Of a stretch of DNA of 39,074 nt, positions 1 to 7,282 are shown piece by piece. Position numbers and translations under genes: made by a program. Numbering within the stretch: position 1 is the first letter of the stretch; each line of letters opens with the position of its first letter. The DNA is from a virus. Where the stretch lies: positions 1 through 39,074 of the IMG/VR virus record IMGVR_UViG_3300050821_018738; one strand, written 5' to 3'. The notes under the pieces were generated by a model that ran no database searches, was not told the DNA's origin, and worked only from the letters and a program-made list of their open reading frames with translations.

Positions 1-97
1 TTAGCTTGCGCGACTAGGAACCACCAGAGCGGATCGGTCTCCGTCAGCCCGACTTGGGCCGCCGACTGGTAAACCGATCGGCGCCAGACCTCCGGCA
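1..97. repeat. Terminal direct repeat, left copy (circular junction)
   Basis: These 97 bases are identical to 38978-39074. The match ends exactly at the window end, and a reading frame continues through the join, so this is the overlap left when a circular molecule is written as a line, not a biological repeat. Confidence 0.97.
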
Positions 98-152
98 ATT
101 CCGGGAGTTCGGCCACGGCAGTATCGTAGGTCACCAGTCGGTTGTCATTCAT
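1..152 (-). CDS. 5' part of a junction-spanning one-TM protein gene (rest at 38416-38977)
   Basis: This is the start of the gene whose remainder lies at 38416-38977. The ATG at 152 overlaps the stop of the ParA-like gene by four bases (ATGA, 149-152). The frame stays open to base 1 and continues in the same frame at 38977, giving 237 residues in all. The first 52 residues encoded here are soluble-looking and include a WWF motif near residues 43-45. Read as a line, the gene would appear to start at a TTG at 38973, which is wrong. See the 38416 entry for the whole protein. Confidence 0.88.
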   Translation of the reverse strand, partial: MNDNRLVTYDTAVAELPELPEVWRRSVYQSAAQVGLTETDPLWWFLVAQA

Positions 153-931
153 GCCGGAACAGTCTCTTTGGTGTCCTTGGCAGTGAAGAGTCCTGTGGCA
201 TCCAGTTGTGTAAAGATGCGATCTCTCCACGTTTTAATCCTCTGCTTGTGCAGCAAGTGGAGCGGAGAATCTTTAAGCACAGCTTTTGATGGAAGTTTTC
301 CAAGAGATCTTAAAGCATCCATTCCGTGAGCTTCCATATTGGGGATTTCAATCGTTTGTATGCGATCAGAGGACACCACTTTAGGGACGAGATCTGGGAG
401 AGCCCCTTCGAACCATTCAGCAAATACCTTTTCAACAGGACCTGGGACGATTTCGTAATCAATTCGGTTTAGGGCGACAAGATATCGGGCGCGATCGCCA
501 AGTGTCCGAACCCACTGCACAACGGAACGGGCTCCCCCTAATTCTGGAGTCACTAACCCAATGGCGATGATATTTAATCCCAGCTCGCGAATAAGTTCCA
601 CCGTGGCTACTTCTTGCAGCCACCGGGAGATATCTCCCGTGGAGTTGGCCGGCAAATCGGCCAGAACAAACTGCGATCCACATTCTGCTGAGTCGGTCAG
701 CAGTCGATCGCGATCATCCGGCAGTCGCAGATTGAGAGTGTTTCCTTTTCCTTCTAACCAGTGGCTGAAGCATGTGGGCTGGCCGGCGTTCTCGGTATCG
801 CAATCAATCAAGGTTTGTTTAATGCCTTTGGACGCCAGGTAGTCCGCAATTGCGACGAGAGTAGTGGTTTTTCCATTCCCTCCCCGCCCTCCTGCAGTTA
901 AAGCCAAGGTAACTCGTGGTGTTTTAGTCAT
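149..931 (-). CDS. ParA/MinD-like ATPase of the transfer-initiation operon (StbB/TraL-like)
   Basis: A 260-residue P-loop ATPase of the ParA/MinD superfamily. The N-terminus carries a deviant Walker A, RGGNGKTT, at residues 16-23. The usual signature lysine of KGGxxK is an arginine (R16), while the P-loop lysine K21 is kept. The A' motif follows as LIDCD near residue 42. ParA-like ATPases next to oriT are known as StbB in IncW and TraL in IncP plasmids, where they affect plasmid positioning and conjugation. The start overlaps the preceding HTH gene by 8 bp and the stop overlaps the next gene by 4 bp, so the operon is tightly coupled. No ParB is nearby, so a segregation role would have to use the HTH partner. 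Family is well supported; exact role is inferred. Confidence 0.88.
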   Translation of the reverse strand: MTKTPRVTLALTAGGRGGNGKTTTLVAIADYLASKGIKQTLIDCDTENAGQPTCFSHWLEGKGNTLNLRLPDDRDRLLTDSAECGSQFVLADLPANSTGDISRWLQEVATVELIRELGLNIIAIGLVTPELGGARSVVQWVRTLGDRARYLVALNRIDYEIVPGPVEKVFAEWFEGALPDLVPKVVSSDRIQTIEIPNMEAHGMDALRSLGKLPSKAVLKDSPLHLLHKQRIKTWRDRIFTQLDATGLFTAKDTKETVPA

Positions 932-1334
932 TATAAGTTTTCATCTTTGGTTTTGGTTTGTTTTTAATCTCTTCGAGTCGTTGTTCGTAGGATTCTGGTC
1001 CTTCTTCTTTTTTGGCGTCGACGTCCTCAGTGGGGGAAGTTGCGGGTGACGGCAAATCGTGGGGTATTAAATTTTCGTCGATGGTGTACTTGGCTCTTCT
1101 TTGCCGCCCAATGGAGCGCGCTCGAACAAAACTCCAGATCGAGTTGGGGCTGATCTTGATCTTGTATTTTTGGAGAAGGATTGCCGCTATCTGCTTGTAG
1201 CTTTTCGGCTGAGGTTTCTCGTTTCGAAGCCGTGCGATCTCCTCCAAGTGAGGCACGAGTTTTGACTGAAAAGGTTTTCGTACTGATGGAGACGGTTCTG
1301 AATTCATCACAAGCTTTTGTCGAGGAATCATCAC
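924..1334 (-). CDS. HTH DNA-binding protein, candidate oriT accessory factor (TraK/StbA-like)
   Basis: A basic protein of 136 residues from a GTG at 1334, or slightly fewer from the ATG at 1331. Residues about 42-75 read as a helix-turn-helix (SYKQIAAILL followed by ISPNSIWSFV), and the C-terminal third is charged and probably unstructured. It is the first gene of the minus-strand chain leading to the ParA-like ATPase, the one-TM protein and the VirD4-type ATPase. It diverges from the relaxase across the oriT-like region. A 16-bp sequence repeated at 1331-1346 and 1405-1420 overlaps its start codon, which suggests autoregulation. Small DNA-binding proteins in this position (TraK of RP4, StbA of R388) bind repeats beside oriT; that role is inferred. 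Confidence 0.75.
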   Translation of the reverse strand: MMIPRQKLVMNSEPSPSVRKPFQSKLVPHLEEIARLRNEKPQPKSYKQIAAILLQKYKIKISPNSIWSFVRARSIGRQRRAKYTIDENLIPHDLPSPATSPTEDVDAKKEEGPESYEQRLEEIKNKPKPKMKTYND

Positions 1335-1518
1335 AGGTTCGACATAGGATACAAGCTAAAATATAGTCGGTCGGTAAAAAGCTTGTGTCAAATCCTAAGA
1401 TATGTCACAGGTATGACATATAGCCTGATTTCCGTTAGCCGAAGGCTAAGGGGATCAGCCTGAGTCCCGTTGAAGTAACCCGTACCACACCACACAAGAT
1501 AACCTCGAAAAAAACCGT
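1331..1518. other. Candidate oriT and divergent promoter region
   Basis: This segment between the divergent HTH and relaxase genes holds several ordered signals. A direct repeat, TCACAGGTNNGACATA, lies at 1331-1346 and 1405-1420 (14 of 16 identical). An 8-bp inverted repeat ATATGTCA/TGACATAT spans 1400-1421, and a hairpin TTAGCC-GAA-GGCTAA spans 1435-1449. The sequence GTATGACATATAGCC at 1411-1425 resembles the R388 nic context GTATTGTCT/ATAGCC as I remember it. The reverse strand of 1481-1496 contains GGTGTGGT, like the F nic core. A weak minus-strand promoter is possible (TTGACA at 1391-1386, TATATT at 1365-1360, but 20 bp apart). Position beside a MobF relaxase makes oriT likely; the nick site is unproven. 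Confidence 0.65.
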
Positions 1519-4401
1519 ATGTCACTGCGCATAAAAGGCATGACGAATGCCGACGCTGCTTACAGGTATTTCCTGGAGCACTACTACAGGCCGGGCGAGG
1601 AACGGGGGTTCTGGTATGGGAAGTTGCGTGATCGCCTGGAGATGGGGCGCACGATCACCAAGGAAGATTTTCGGGCCGTGCTGAATAACCGGACGCCGGG
1701 TAATCCGGCGGAGTACCTGACTCAACGCCAGAACGAAAAACGCTGGAAGACGGTGTGGGAAAAAGATGAGGTAACCAAGAAATGGGTCGAGGTGCGGAGG
1801 GAGGTTGCCAATCGACGGATTGGTACGGATTGCACGTTCAGTCTGACAAAAGAGCAATCCACGTATCTGGAAAAAACGAATGATCAGATCATGTACGTCA
1901 TTGCCAAGCAGGCCCTAATGGAGCGTCTGGACGCCATTGAGAGCGATCTTCAGACAAGGGTGAGGAAAGGCTATGTCCAAGATCTTAGGGACGCTCCCGA
2001 GACGTTGTGGGCGGTTTTCGAGGATAAGGTGGGGCGCCCGGTGGACGGACAGGTTGATCCCCATCGCCATTGGCATTGCATTTTGCCCAACGCAGTTTGG
2101 GACGGCGTAGAGGAGGAAATTAAAGCAGCCGAACTCGGGCGACTCTACGCCGAGCATGCAGCTCACGAGGCGATTTATCACGCTCGGATCAATGAGTTGC
2201 TGATCGAACAAGGGTATGGATTCCGGAGGACAGAGAAGGGGGCGATGGAGTTGACGGTGTTTCACCCGGACGAATGCCGTGTATTCTGCAAGCGGACGAT
2301 CGAGATCGAGGCGTTGGCGGCGAAACTGCACAAGGAAATGATGGGCCGGGCGGTGGCGATTGTGGAGGCTGCGGCTAAGAACGGAATCGAACGCGACGTC
2401 GAGAGTGAGTACGCCAAACTCAAAGACGAACTGGGTGAAAAGTGCAGATCAGGGAAAGGTGAGGGGATTCACAAGCCGGGAACGCCTGAGTTTCACGAGG
2501 CCCTCGCTAAGCAAATGAAGCGAGGCCGGTGGGAAGAGATAACGCAAGAAAACGCTCGCAACGGCGATCGCGTAAACTTCCTGACTTCGGAAGTTGCGAA
2601 GGCGCAGACGATTCACCATGCGTTTGAGGGGAAAAGCCGAGTTACTGAGGCAGAACTCATAAAGATTGCCTGCTCATTTTGTGAAGGGGCTATGACCGCA
2701 GACGATATTCAGAAGTTTTGCGCCACGGACCCTCGACTGACCCGTAACCCAAAACGCCCAGGCTTGGTTACGACTTTTGCCATAGCCGAGGAGGAACAAA
2801 GGATCATCAACACTGTGATTGAAGGAAAAGGGATCTATACCCCCTTGGTTCGTGTGGGTGATTGGGAGATTCGCGACAAACGCTTGGACGAGTTTCAAAT
2901 TGGAGCAGTGCAGTTGACTTTGGGGACGACCAGTCTCGCGATTTGCATCGATGGGTACACCGGCGCTGGAAAATCGAGGGCGCTCGCTGAAATGTCTCTT
3001 GCGATTAAAGAGTTGTCGGGGCATTCGCCAGTGGTCCTCGCGCCAAAAGGGAAAAATGCAATCGCTCTGGCGAAACACACTGGAGGTGCTGCGTGGAATA
3101 TCGCCGAGTACAAAGTGAATACTCGCCTGCATGTTCAAGACAGCTACATCTTCGTGGACGAGTTCTCCCAAGTCGGCAACGCAGATTGTCAGTGGCTGCT
3201 CGATCACTGCAAACAGAGTCATAATAGGCTGGTGTTCGTCGGAGATTCCACGCAATTCCAGGGGATCAGCAGAGGCGATCCAGTAGCTGACCTACTACGT
3301 GAGGGTCTTATAGAGAGCCGTTCCCTTCACAAGATTTATCGCCAGAAAGATCCGGATGTTCTTGAGGTCGTTACGCATTCCGCGGAAGGCAGGTTCAAGG
3401 AAAGCGTGGATCTCATCAAAGCGCACGATTGGTTCGTGACGGACAACACAGAGTCGGATGTTCGGGCAGCTCTTGTTCGGGATTTAGTGGACCATATCCT
3501 GAAAGAGAAACCCGCTCTGGCGATTGCGATGACACACGAGCACATCGAACAAATCACGAGAGAGGTGCGATCGAAGCTTAAAGAAGCTGGCCATATCGGG
3601 AAAGAAGATTACGAAATAAGATGGCTGAAAGACCTAAAATTCTCAGAGGCCGAGAAGTCAGACCCTGCCAGGTTCTCCCGCGGCATGGTCGTAAAGTTTC
3701 ATCAGCGGTCCAAAGGCGGCTTCGGCTCTGGGGAAACTTGGGCGTTTGAACGCCATGATAACGATCAGGTGACTGTCTCCAGGCGCGGACAAGAGCGCAT
3801 CCTTCCGCCGGAAGCGGCTAAAGCTTTTACGGTCTACGAGCAGGGAACGATGGCGAGTTCGAACGGAGACAAGTTTCTTGTCACAAAAGCGTATCCGGCA
3901 GCAGGCCTGAAAACTGGTGACGTCATCACGGCGAAAGAGATCGACGCTTCGCACATCACGTTGCCCAATGGAAAACAGATCCCCGTTGAGGAAGGGGTTC
4001 ACCTTAGGTCCGGGTACGCGTTCACAGGTTACGTTTCCCAAGGCGACGAAGCTCCAGCGGTATTTCCATTTCTACCGGCGAGCGTAGCTCACATGATCAA
4101 CCAGCGCTCTTGGCACACGGCGATATCGCGTGCGATCAGCTGGTTGAGAGTATATACCAACTGCGTTGAGATCATCGAACAACGGGCGCCAAAGCAGGAA
4201 GACCGAGAGTCCGCATTAAGTCTGATTAACGGTATGGAAGAAAGGAAGGGCGAGCGCGTTCTAGAACCAAAGATCCCCGTCCCAACCAAGACTCCTGAAT
4301 ATACGCCGCTGGTGGATCTGCAGGAATCCGCCCAGCGTTCAGAAATCTACCGTCCCCTGTACGTTCCCGAGGAAGGCCGCGAGCATGAGTTAGAAAGATG
4401 A
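1519..4401 (+). CDS. MobF-family conjugative relaxase-helicase (TrwC/TraI type)
   Basis: A 960-residue protein, close to the length of R388 TrwC. It should nick one strand at oriT, stay covalently bound to the 5' end and unwind the plasmid for transfer. The N-terminal relaxase domain has the expected paired tyrosines (Y15, Y17, Y22, Y23), an RRIGTDCTFSLTK segment near 100-112 corresponding to the RxGxDxTFS region, and a metal-binding histidine cluster H182/H184/H186 in DPHRHWH. The helicase half has Walker A GYTGAGKS at 479-486, Walker B FVDEF at 545-549, a GDSTQFQ motif, and a late GYVSQGDE/HTAISRA region typical of SF1B RecD-like helicases. No clear Shine-Dalgarno precedes the ATG. The stop overlaps the next gene by 4 bp. 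Both enzymatic halves look intact. Confidence 0.95.
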   Translation: MSLRIKGMTNADAAYRYFLEHYYRPGEERGFWYGKLRDRLEMGRTITKEDFRAVLNNRTPGNPAEYLTQRQNEKRWKTVWEKDEVTKKWVEVRREVANRRIGTDCTFSLTKEQSTYLEKTNDQIMYVIAKQALMERLDAIESDLQTRVRKGYVQDLRDAPETLWAVFEDKVGRPVDGQVDPHRHWHCILPNAVWDGVEEEIKAAELGRLYAEHAAHEAIYHARINELLIEQGYGFRRTEKGAMELTVFHPDECRVFCKRTIEIEALAAKLHKEMMGRAVAIVEAAAKNGIERDVESEYAKLKDELGEKCRSGKGEGIHKPGTPEFHEALAKQMKRGRWEEITQENARNGDRVNFLTSEVAKAQTIHHAFEGKSRVTEAELIKIACSFCEGAMTADDIQKFCATDPRLTRNPKRPGLVTTFAIAEEEQRIINTVIEGKGIYTPLVRVGDWEIRDKRLDEFQIGAVQLTLGTTSLAICIDGYTGAGKSRALAEMSLAIKELSGHSPVVLAPKGKNAIALAKHTGGAAWNIAEYKVNTRLHVQDSYIFVDEFSQVGNADCQWLLDHCKQSHNRLVFVGDSTQFQGISRGDPVADLLREGLIESRSLHKIYRQKDPDVLEVVTHSAEGRFKESVDLIKAHDWFVTDNTESDVRAALVRDLVDHILKEKPALAIAMTHEHIEQITREVRSKLKEAGHIGKEDYEIRWLKDLKFSEAEKSDPARFSRGMVVKFHQRSKGGFGSGETWAFERHDNDQVTVSRRGQERILPPEAAKAFTVYEQGTMASSNGDKFLVTKAYPAAGLKTGDVITAKEIDASHITLPNGKQIPVEEGVHLRSGYAFTGYVSQGDEAPAVFPFLPASVAHMINQRSWHTAISRAISWLRVYTNCVEIIEQRAPKQEDRESALSLINGMEERKGERVLEPKIPVPTKTPEYTPLVDLQESAQRSEIYRPLYVPEEGREHELER

Positions 4402-4946
4402 AAGAGATAATATTGACGCAAGGGAAAGTAGCTCTGGTTGATGACGATGATTTCGATCGCGTGAGTGCTTACAAGTGGTTCGCGTCATTCAGGAAGAGGG
4501 GCCAAGCGTTTTATGCTCGTCGTACAGACGAAACTGGAAAGACGGTGGAGCTTCACCGGTTCATTATGAGATGCCAAAAGGGACGAGTTGTAGATCATCG
4601 GAATGGAGACACCCTCGACTGCCGGAAAGGGAATTTAAGGATGGCAACGAACATTGAATCCCTGCGAAATAGAGGAAAACAATCTAACAACAAATCGGGA
4701 TTTAAAGGCGTGTGCGTCAGAAGACGGCGAACAAAGAAAGGAATCACCGTGAGGTGGCAAGCTAATATTGATGTGAATGGCAAGCAGAATAGAGTAGGAA
4801 CTTTCCTTAGTGCAATTGAGGCAGCTGTTGCGCATGACGCCGCGGCCAGAGAGTTGTTCGGCCCTTTCGCCAGATTGAACTTTCCAAAGCCTGGCGAGAT
4901 AGGAGCATTGAAATCCATCCCTAACCAAACTTCCCCCGAGGCTTAA
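4398..4946 (+). CDS. HNH endonuclease with C-terminal AP2-type DNA-binding domain
   Basis: A 182-residue protein with the look of a homing-type nuclease. An N-terminal beta-rich part leads to an HNH_3 core: LHR (H53), VDHRNGD (D66, H67, N69) and GNLR (N79). Residues 99-162 form an AP2-like three-strand DNA-binding domain, starting SGFKGV and including the RW, VGTF and AAR/FG elements. The ATG overlaps the relaxase stop by four bases, so it is translated with the relaxase. Its tail converges with and overlaps the end of the next minus-strand gene. Such genes are usually selfish free-standing endonucleases; stable coupling to a relaxase also allows a role in transfer, but that is speculation. 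Confidence 0.85.
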   Translation: MKEIILTQGKVALVDDDDFDRVSAYKWFASFRKRGQAFYARRTDETGKTVELHRFIMRCQKGRVVDHRNGDTLDCRKGNLRMATNIESLRNRGKQSNNKSGFKGVCVRRRRTKKGITVRWQANIDVNGKQNRVGTFLSAIEAAVAHDAAARELFGPFARLNFPKPGEIGALKSIPNQTSPEA

Positions 4947-5238
4947 AGCCCACCTCTGTGATGCCGACTCCATCCGCCCGCACCATCGTCGCGCGGCCGC
5001 GCTCTTTGCAGAACTGATCGTACAACTCCCCAGTCCTCGGTCCAACAACGACCACCGTGCCTTTTGGAAATTCCAAAGACAAACGTTCTTCGTCGGCGTA
5101 GTACTCACTGGCTACCAAACTGTAGTATTGGAATCCCAAGGAGTGGGTGGGGGATACCCAAACCCTGAAGACGAAGTCAGTCTGCGTCAACCAGGGAGGG
5201 CTATCAATCTCTTTATACTGTTCGGTTAGTTGGCTCAT
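4921..5238 (-). CDS. Conserved-looking hypothetical protein, last gene of a small-gene operon
   Basis: A 105-residue protein from the ATG at 5238, preceded by a weak GGGA. A start at 5274 would add 12 residues and overlap the upstream gene. The sequence is rich in aromatic and beta-prone residues (VFRVWVSPTHS, YYSLVASEYY) and ends with an IxxVGFKPRG tail. It has no signal peptide, membrane segment or motif I recognise. It ends inside the convergent HNH gene with a 26-bp overlap. It is the seventh and last gene of the chain that starts near 6653. Function unknown. Confidence 0.6.
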   Translation of the reverse strand: MSQLTEQYKEIDSPPWLTQTDFVFRVWVSPTHSLGFQYYSLVASEYYADEERLSLEFPKGTVVVVGPRTGELYDQFCKERGRATMVRADGVGITEVGFKPRGKFG

Positions 5239-5255
5239 GCTTGATTCCCGCAATC

Positions 5256-5804
5256 TCACTCTGTCTCCAGACAAGATGTGTGCAGAACGGCCACTAATTG
5301 GTCGTACTCATTGTCTGGAGCCAGAACACATGATTGATAGTCGATCTTAATTCTGCAGTTGTTTCCGTCATAGTCTTCAAACTCCTCGATAGAAGTAGGT
5401 AGTCCAAGACCAGTCAATATCTGCCTAGCAAGAGGTGCTGCGTCATCCAGTGGAGTTAAGGACGTGAAGGCCTGTACCAAAGTCTTTGATAACCCGGCTC
5501 GCGCGTCAGTTGATAGCCTCTCAGGATTAGCACATCGCCCTACCGCGATGACGGTTTCATAGCCTTCCTGTGCCCGGAGGATGGCGTAAGCCATGAGAGC
5601 TTGCTTCATCGCCATGACTTCTTTGACCTCAGCCTCCGTGACATTGCCTCTGGTGCACAGTTCGTGGTAGCGCGCCTCAAATAGGTCACTGTGCACTTGC
5701 AAAGCTAACTCCGCTGGGTCCATGTCGTCCGTGTCTTGATCGGGGTTATTCCTCGCCTCCTGCCAAGCCGATTCAATAATTGCGTCAAATTCTTCGTCTG
5801 TCAT
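5256..5804 (-). CDS. Hypothetical acidic helical protein, 182 aa
   Basis: An acidic, mostly helical, soluble protein. The N-terminus is MTDEEFDAIIESAWQEA, and there is a long helix around residues 55-80 (EAEVKEVMAMKQALMAYA). The C-terminal part, from about 130, is mixed alpha/beta with YDGNNCRIKIDYQSC. I recognise no family. The ATG overlaps the stop of the 35-codon frame upstream by ATGA, so it belongs to the same translationally coupled chain. Nothing in the sequence shows a catalytic site. Confidence 0.7.
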   Translation of the reverse strand: MTDEEFDAIIESAWQEARNNPDQDTDDMDPAELALQVHSDLFEARYHELCTRGNVTEAEVKEVMAMKQALMAYAILRAQEGYETVIAVGRCANPERLSTDARAGLSKTLVQAFTSLTPLDDAAPLARQILTGLGLPTSIEEFEDYDGNNCRIKIDYQSCVLAPDNEYDQLVAVLHTSCLETE

Positions 5805-5908
5805 GATGTTGGGTTATCTTTGTAATTTAGCCAGATTTTTATTGTTGTCTCGAGCGCAGCCATGGTCTGTCCATGAGCCGCCGTGGCTAACGCCAGTAAG
5901 GAAAGCAT
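5801..5908 (-). CDS. Small protein, 35 aa
   Basis: This short frame fills what would otherwise be a gap. It starts at the ATG at 5908, encodes MLSLLALATAAHG and then an amphipathic stretch LETTIKIWLNYK, and stops with TGA overlapping the ATG of the 182-aa gene by four bases. That overlap matches the rest of the operon and is the main reason to believe it. An alternative frame starting at 5921 (35 codons) uses the same DNA but looks less protein-like. Function unknown; it may be a leader peptide that couples translation. Confidence 0.45.
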   Translation of the reverse strand: MLSLLALATAAHGQTMAALETTIKIWLNYKDNPTS

Positions 5909-5920
5909 GGAAAAGCTTCA

Positions 5921-5989
5921 TCACAGGTTTGGCTTAAGGACGATTCCGACAAGCACAGCAAAGGCGATCAGAAATATTAGCACGCTCAT
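5921..5989 (-). CDS. Very small single-TM peptide, 22 aa
   Basis: The ATG at 5989 directly follows the TAA of the upstream gene. The peptide is almost entirely one hydrophobic helix (MSVLIFLIAFAVLVGIVL) ending in a short KPNL tail. Tiny hydrophobic peptides in plasmid operons can be membrane effectors, toxins of type I systems or modulators of membrane complexes; the sequence does not decide. The tight spacing supports translation, but at this length chance cannot be excluded. Confidence 0.4.
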   Translation of the reverse strand: MSVLIFLIAFAVLVGIVLKPNL

Positions 5990-6268
5990 TTAGTGGATCC
6001 GGGTGAACTCGCTCTCGTGTAGGCAGAGGTGGAACGTCGCCCGAACGTTGCTTTGGGTGTATGCATCGAGCCTGAACGTAGAAACCACATTATAGAAGCC
6101 TGGCACGCTCGAGGGTCCGATGATGCGCCAGCAGTCTCGATAACCGTGAGGGTGATCGAAGTTCAGCCTGGCGGTAGGTTGAGACTCTTCGAGCTCGCTC
6201 CCAGTTTTTAAGCCGGGCACCTTGCTGAGGCAGTCCTGAAACGCAGCCAGTTTCTGAGCGCGAGTCAT
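5990..6268 (-). CDS. Hypothetical protein, 92 aa
   Basis: The start at the ATG at 6268 is chosen because a strong GAAGGAGG ribosome-binding site lies a few bases upstream and the ATG overlaps the previous stop by ATGA. The protein begins MTRAQKLAAFQDCLSKVPG (helical), then a more beta-like part with LNFDHPHGYRDCWRIIGPSS and a VRATFHLCLHE C-terminal region. I recognise no family. It is the third gene of the minus-strand chain from 6653. Confidence 0.65.
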   Translation of the reverse strand: MTRAQKLAAFQDCLSKVPGLKTGSELEESQPTARLNFDHPHGYRDCWRIIGPSSVPGFYNVVSTFRLDAYTQSNVRATFHLCLHESEFTRIH

Positions 6269-6489
6269 TGTGCCTCCTTCGCGCCGATCGCATAAAGTTT
6301 CTCGGACAAGGCCACCGTCGCCGTGGCGCTTTCGCGGCGGGCGAGAGCTTCCTTGTCCCGCCCATGGTTGCGAGCCAGAACTTCCAGATACAACTGGCGT
6401 TTCTCGATCCAAGAGAGCGCACTGATGATTAGATTAAGCTGACTTTCCGTGAGCTCGATCTGGAACGTTTTCTCGGCAGGGTCGGTCAC
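6265..6489 (-). CDS. Small helical protein, 74 aa
   Basis: A soluble, helical, charged protein (ELTESQLNLIISALSWIEKR, then EVLARNHGRDKEALARRES). It looks like a short coiled-coil or helical hairpin and has no recognised motif. Both ends overlap neighbours by four bases (6486-6489 and 6265-6268), so it is translated as part of the chain. Its stop lies just after the strong ribosome-binding site of the next gene. Confidence 0.65.
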   Translation of the reverse strand: MTDPAEKTFQIELTESQLNLIISALSWIEKRQLYLEVLARNHGRDKEALARRESATATVALSEKLYAIGAKEAQ

Positions 6490-6653
6490 AACAAACCTCC
6501 CATATGGATCGCGGCAAAGATACGCTGTTTACGCCAGTGCTGGATGTTGATGGGCCTGTAGTGACTCCTCAGGATTGGAACGACCACCGGGTTGCCATTT
6601 AAATCTTTTTGATCGCGGCGGAGAATGCCGCTAAAACGAGATGCAGCCTGCAT
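6486..6653 (-). CDS. Small hypothetical protein, 55 aa, first gene of the operon
   Basis: The ATG at 6653 gives 55 residues. A TTG at 6704 would extend it but has no better support. The protein is basic with IRxxRR-like and SHYRPINIQHWRKQRI stretches and could bind nucleic acid, although nothing diagnostic is present. Its stop overlaps the next start by ATGA. It diverges from the HTH gene at 6784, so the operator at 6755-6791 could regulate both directions. Confidence 0.5.
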   Translation of the reverse strand: MQAASRFSGILRRDQKDLNGNPVVVPILRSHYRPINIQHWRKQRIFAAIHMGGLL

Positions 6654-6749
6654 AGGAAACTCATCCTTTCCATTGTTGGTCAGGCCGTCTTGCGGAGGTA
6701 CCAACTCTGCCAGGCGGCCGCTTTATTTTCGTTCAATCTACAAAGATGG

Positions 6750-6791
6750 TTGCAGTTGTCAAACTTTAATGTACTATTGTTGAGTGACAAC
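6750..6791 (+). promoter_or_regulatory. Promoter and operator of the HTH gene, leaderless start
   Basis: A -35-like TTGCAG (6750-6755) and a -10-like TACTAT (6772-6777) are 16 bp apart. The GTG start at 6784 is only 6 nt after the -10, so the mRNA would be leaderless. A 7-bp inverted repeat, GTTGTCA at 6755-6761 and TGACAAC at 6785-6791, brackets the -10 box and start codon, as an autoregulatory operator would. Confidence 0.5.
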
Positions 6792-7014
6792 GGAGCATCC
6801 GAAAACAAACGATCTTATCTCTGAACTTCAAAAATGGTGTGATGCCGAACACGGGCGTCGCGCAGAGTTGTCTCGAATTTTGAATGTAAAGCGTCAGACC
6901 GTTACAAACTGGTTCTCCCGAAAACACAACCCCACTTCAGAACAAACTCTCCAGCTCATCGACTTTCTGGAAGACCCTGACAAGTTTCGAAAGGTGGGAA
7001 GGGGCTTGAGATGA
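6784..7014 (+). CDS. Small HTH transcriptional regulator (Cro-like), paralogue of 25551-25796
   Basis: A 76-residue protein from a GTG at 6784. An XRE/Cro-type helix-turn-helix covers about residues 10-50 (ELQKWCDAEHG, then ILNVKRQTVTNWFSRK). The protein aligns with the one at 25551-25796: both share EL..W....G....L...L.V....(S/T)NW..R...P and a (I/Q)DF ending. The GTG lies 6 nt behind a plausible -10 box, and an inverted repeat surrounds it, so negative autoregulation is likely. The stop overlaps the next gene by ATGA. The operator probably also controls the divergent operon ending at 4921. Confidence 0.75.
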   Translation: MTTEHPKTNDLISELQKWCDAEHGRRAELSRILNVKRQTVTNWFSRKHNPTSEQTLQLIDFLEDPDKFRKVGRGLR

Positions 7015-7259
7015 ACGAAACCGAAATCACTCGCCAGCTCACGATTTTTGAAGAACTGGCCAAGCATCTGGCTACCCGAGAAGACGCCGCACTTTTAAAA
7101 GTCGATATTCAGTCGGTCAGAACCGATATGCAAAAGCTGCGTGTGGAGCTCATCCTTTGGATCATCGGCACGAACGTTGCGGTTGGCAGCGCCATTATTT
7201 GGTGGGCCAATAATCAGTTCACTCAACTAACGTTGTTTCTTCAACACTGGAAACCGTGA
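7011..7259 (+). CDS. Small coiled-coil membrane protein, 82 aa
   Basis: An N-terminal helical, coiled-coil-prone half (ETEITRQLTIFEELAKHL, then KVDIQSVRTDMQKLRVE) is followed by one transmembrane helix at about 46-64 (LILWIIGTNVAVGSAIIWWA) and a short tail. Phage and plasmid genomes carry many proteins of this coiled-coil plus TM design (DUF1640-like), with no settled role. It is coupled to the HTH regulator by an ATGA overlap, so the two are expressed together. Confidence 0.65.
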   Translation: MNETEITRQLTIFEELAKHLATREDAALLKVDIQSVRTDMQKLRVELILWIIGTNVAVGSAIIWWANNQFTQLTLFLQHWKP

Positions 7260-7282
7260 GCTAAGTCGACTTTGTCAAAGCG

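Noticed and set aside
1522-4289. Several long antisense frames within the relaxase gene
   Set aside because: They are shadow frames of the well-supported relaxase and have no domain features.
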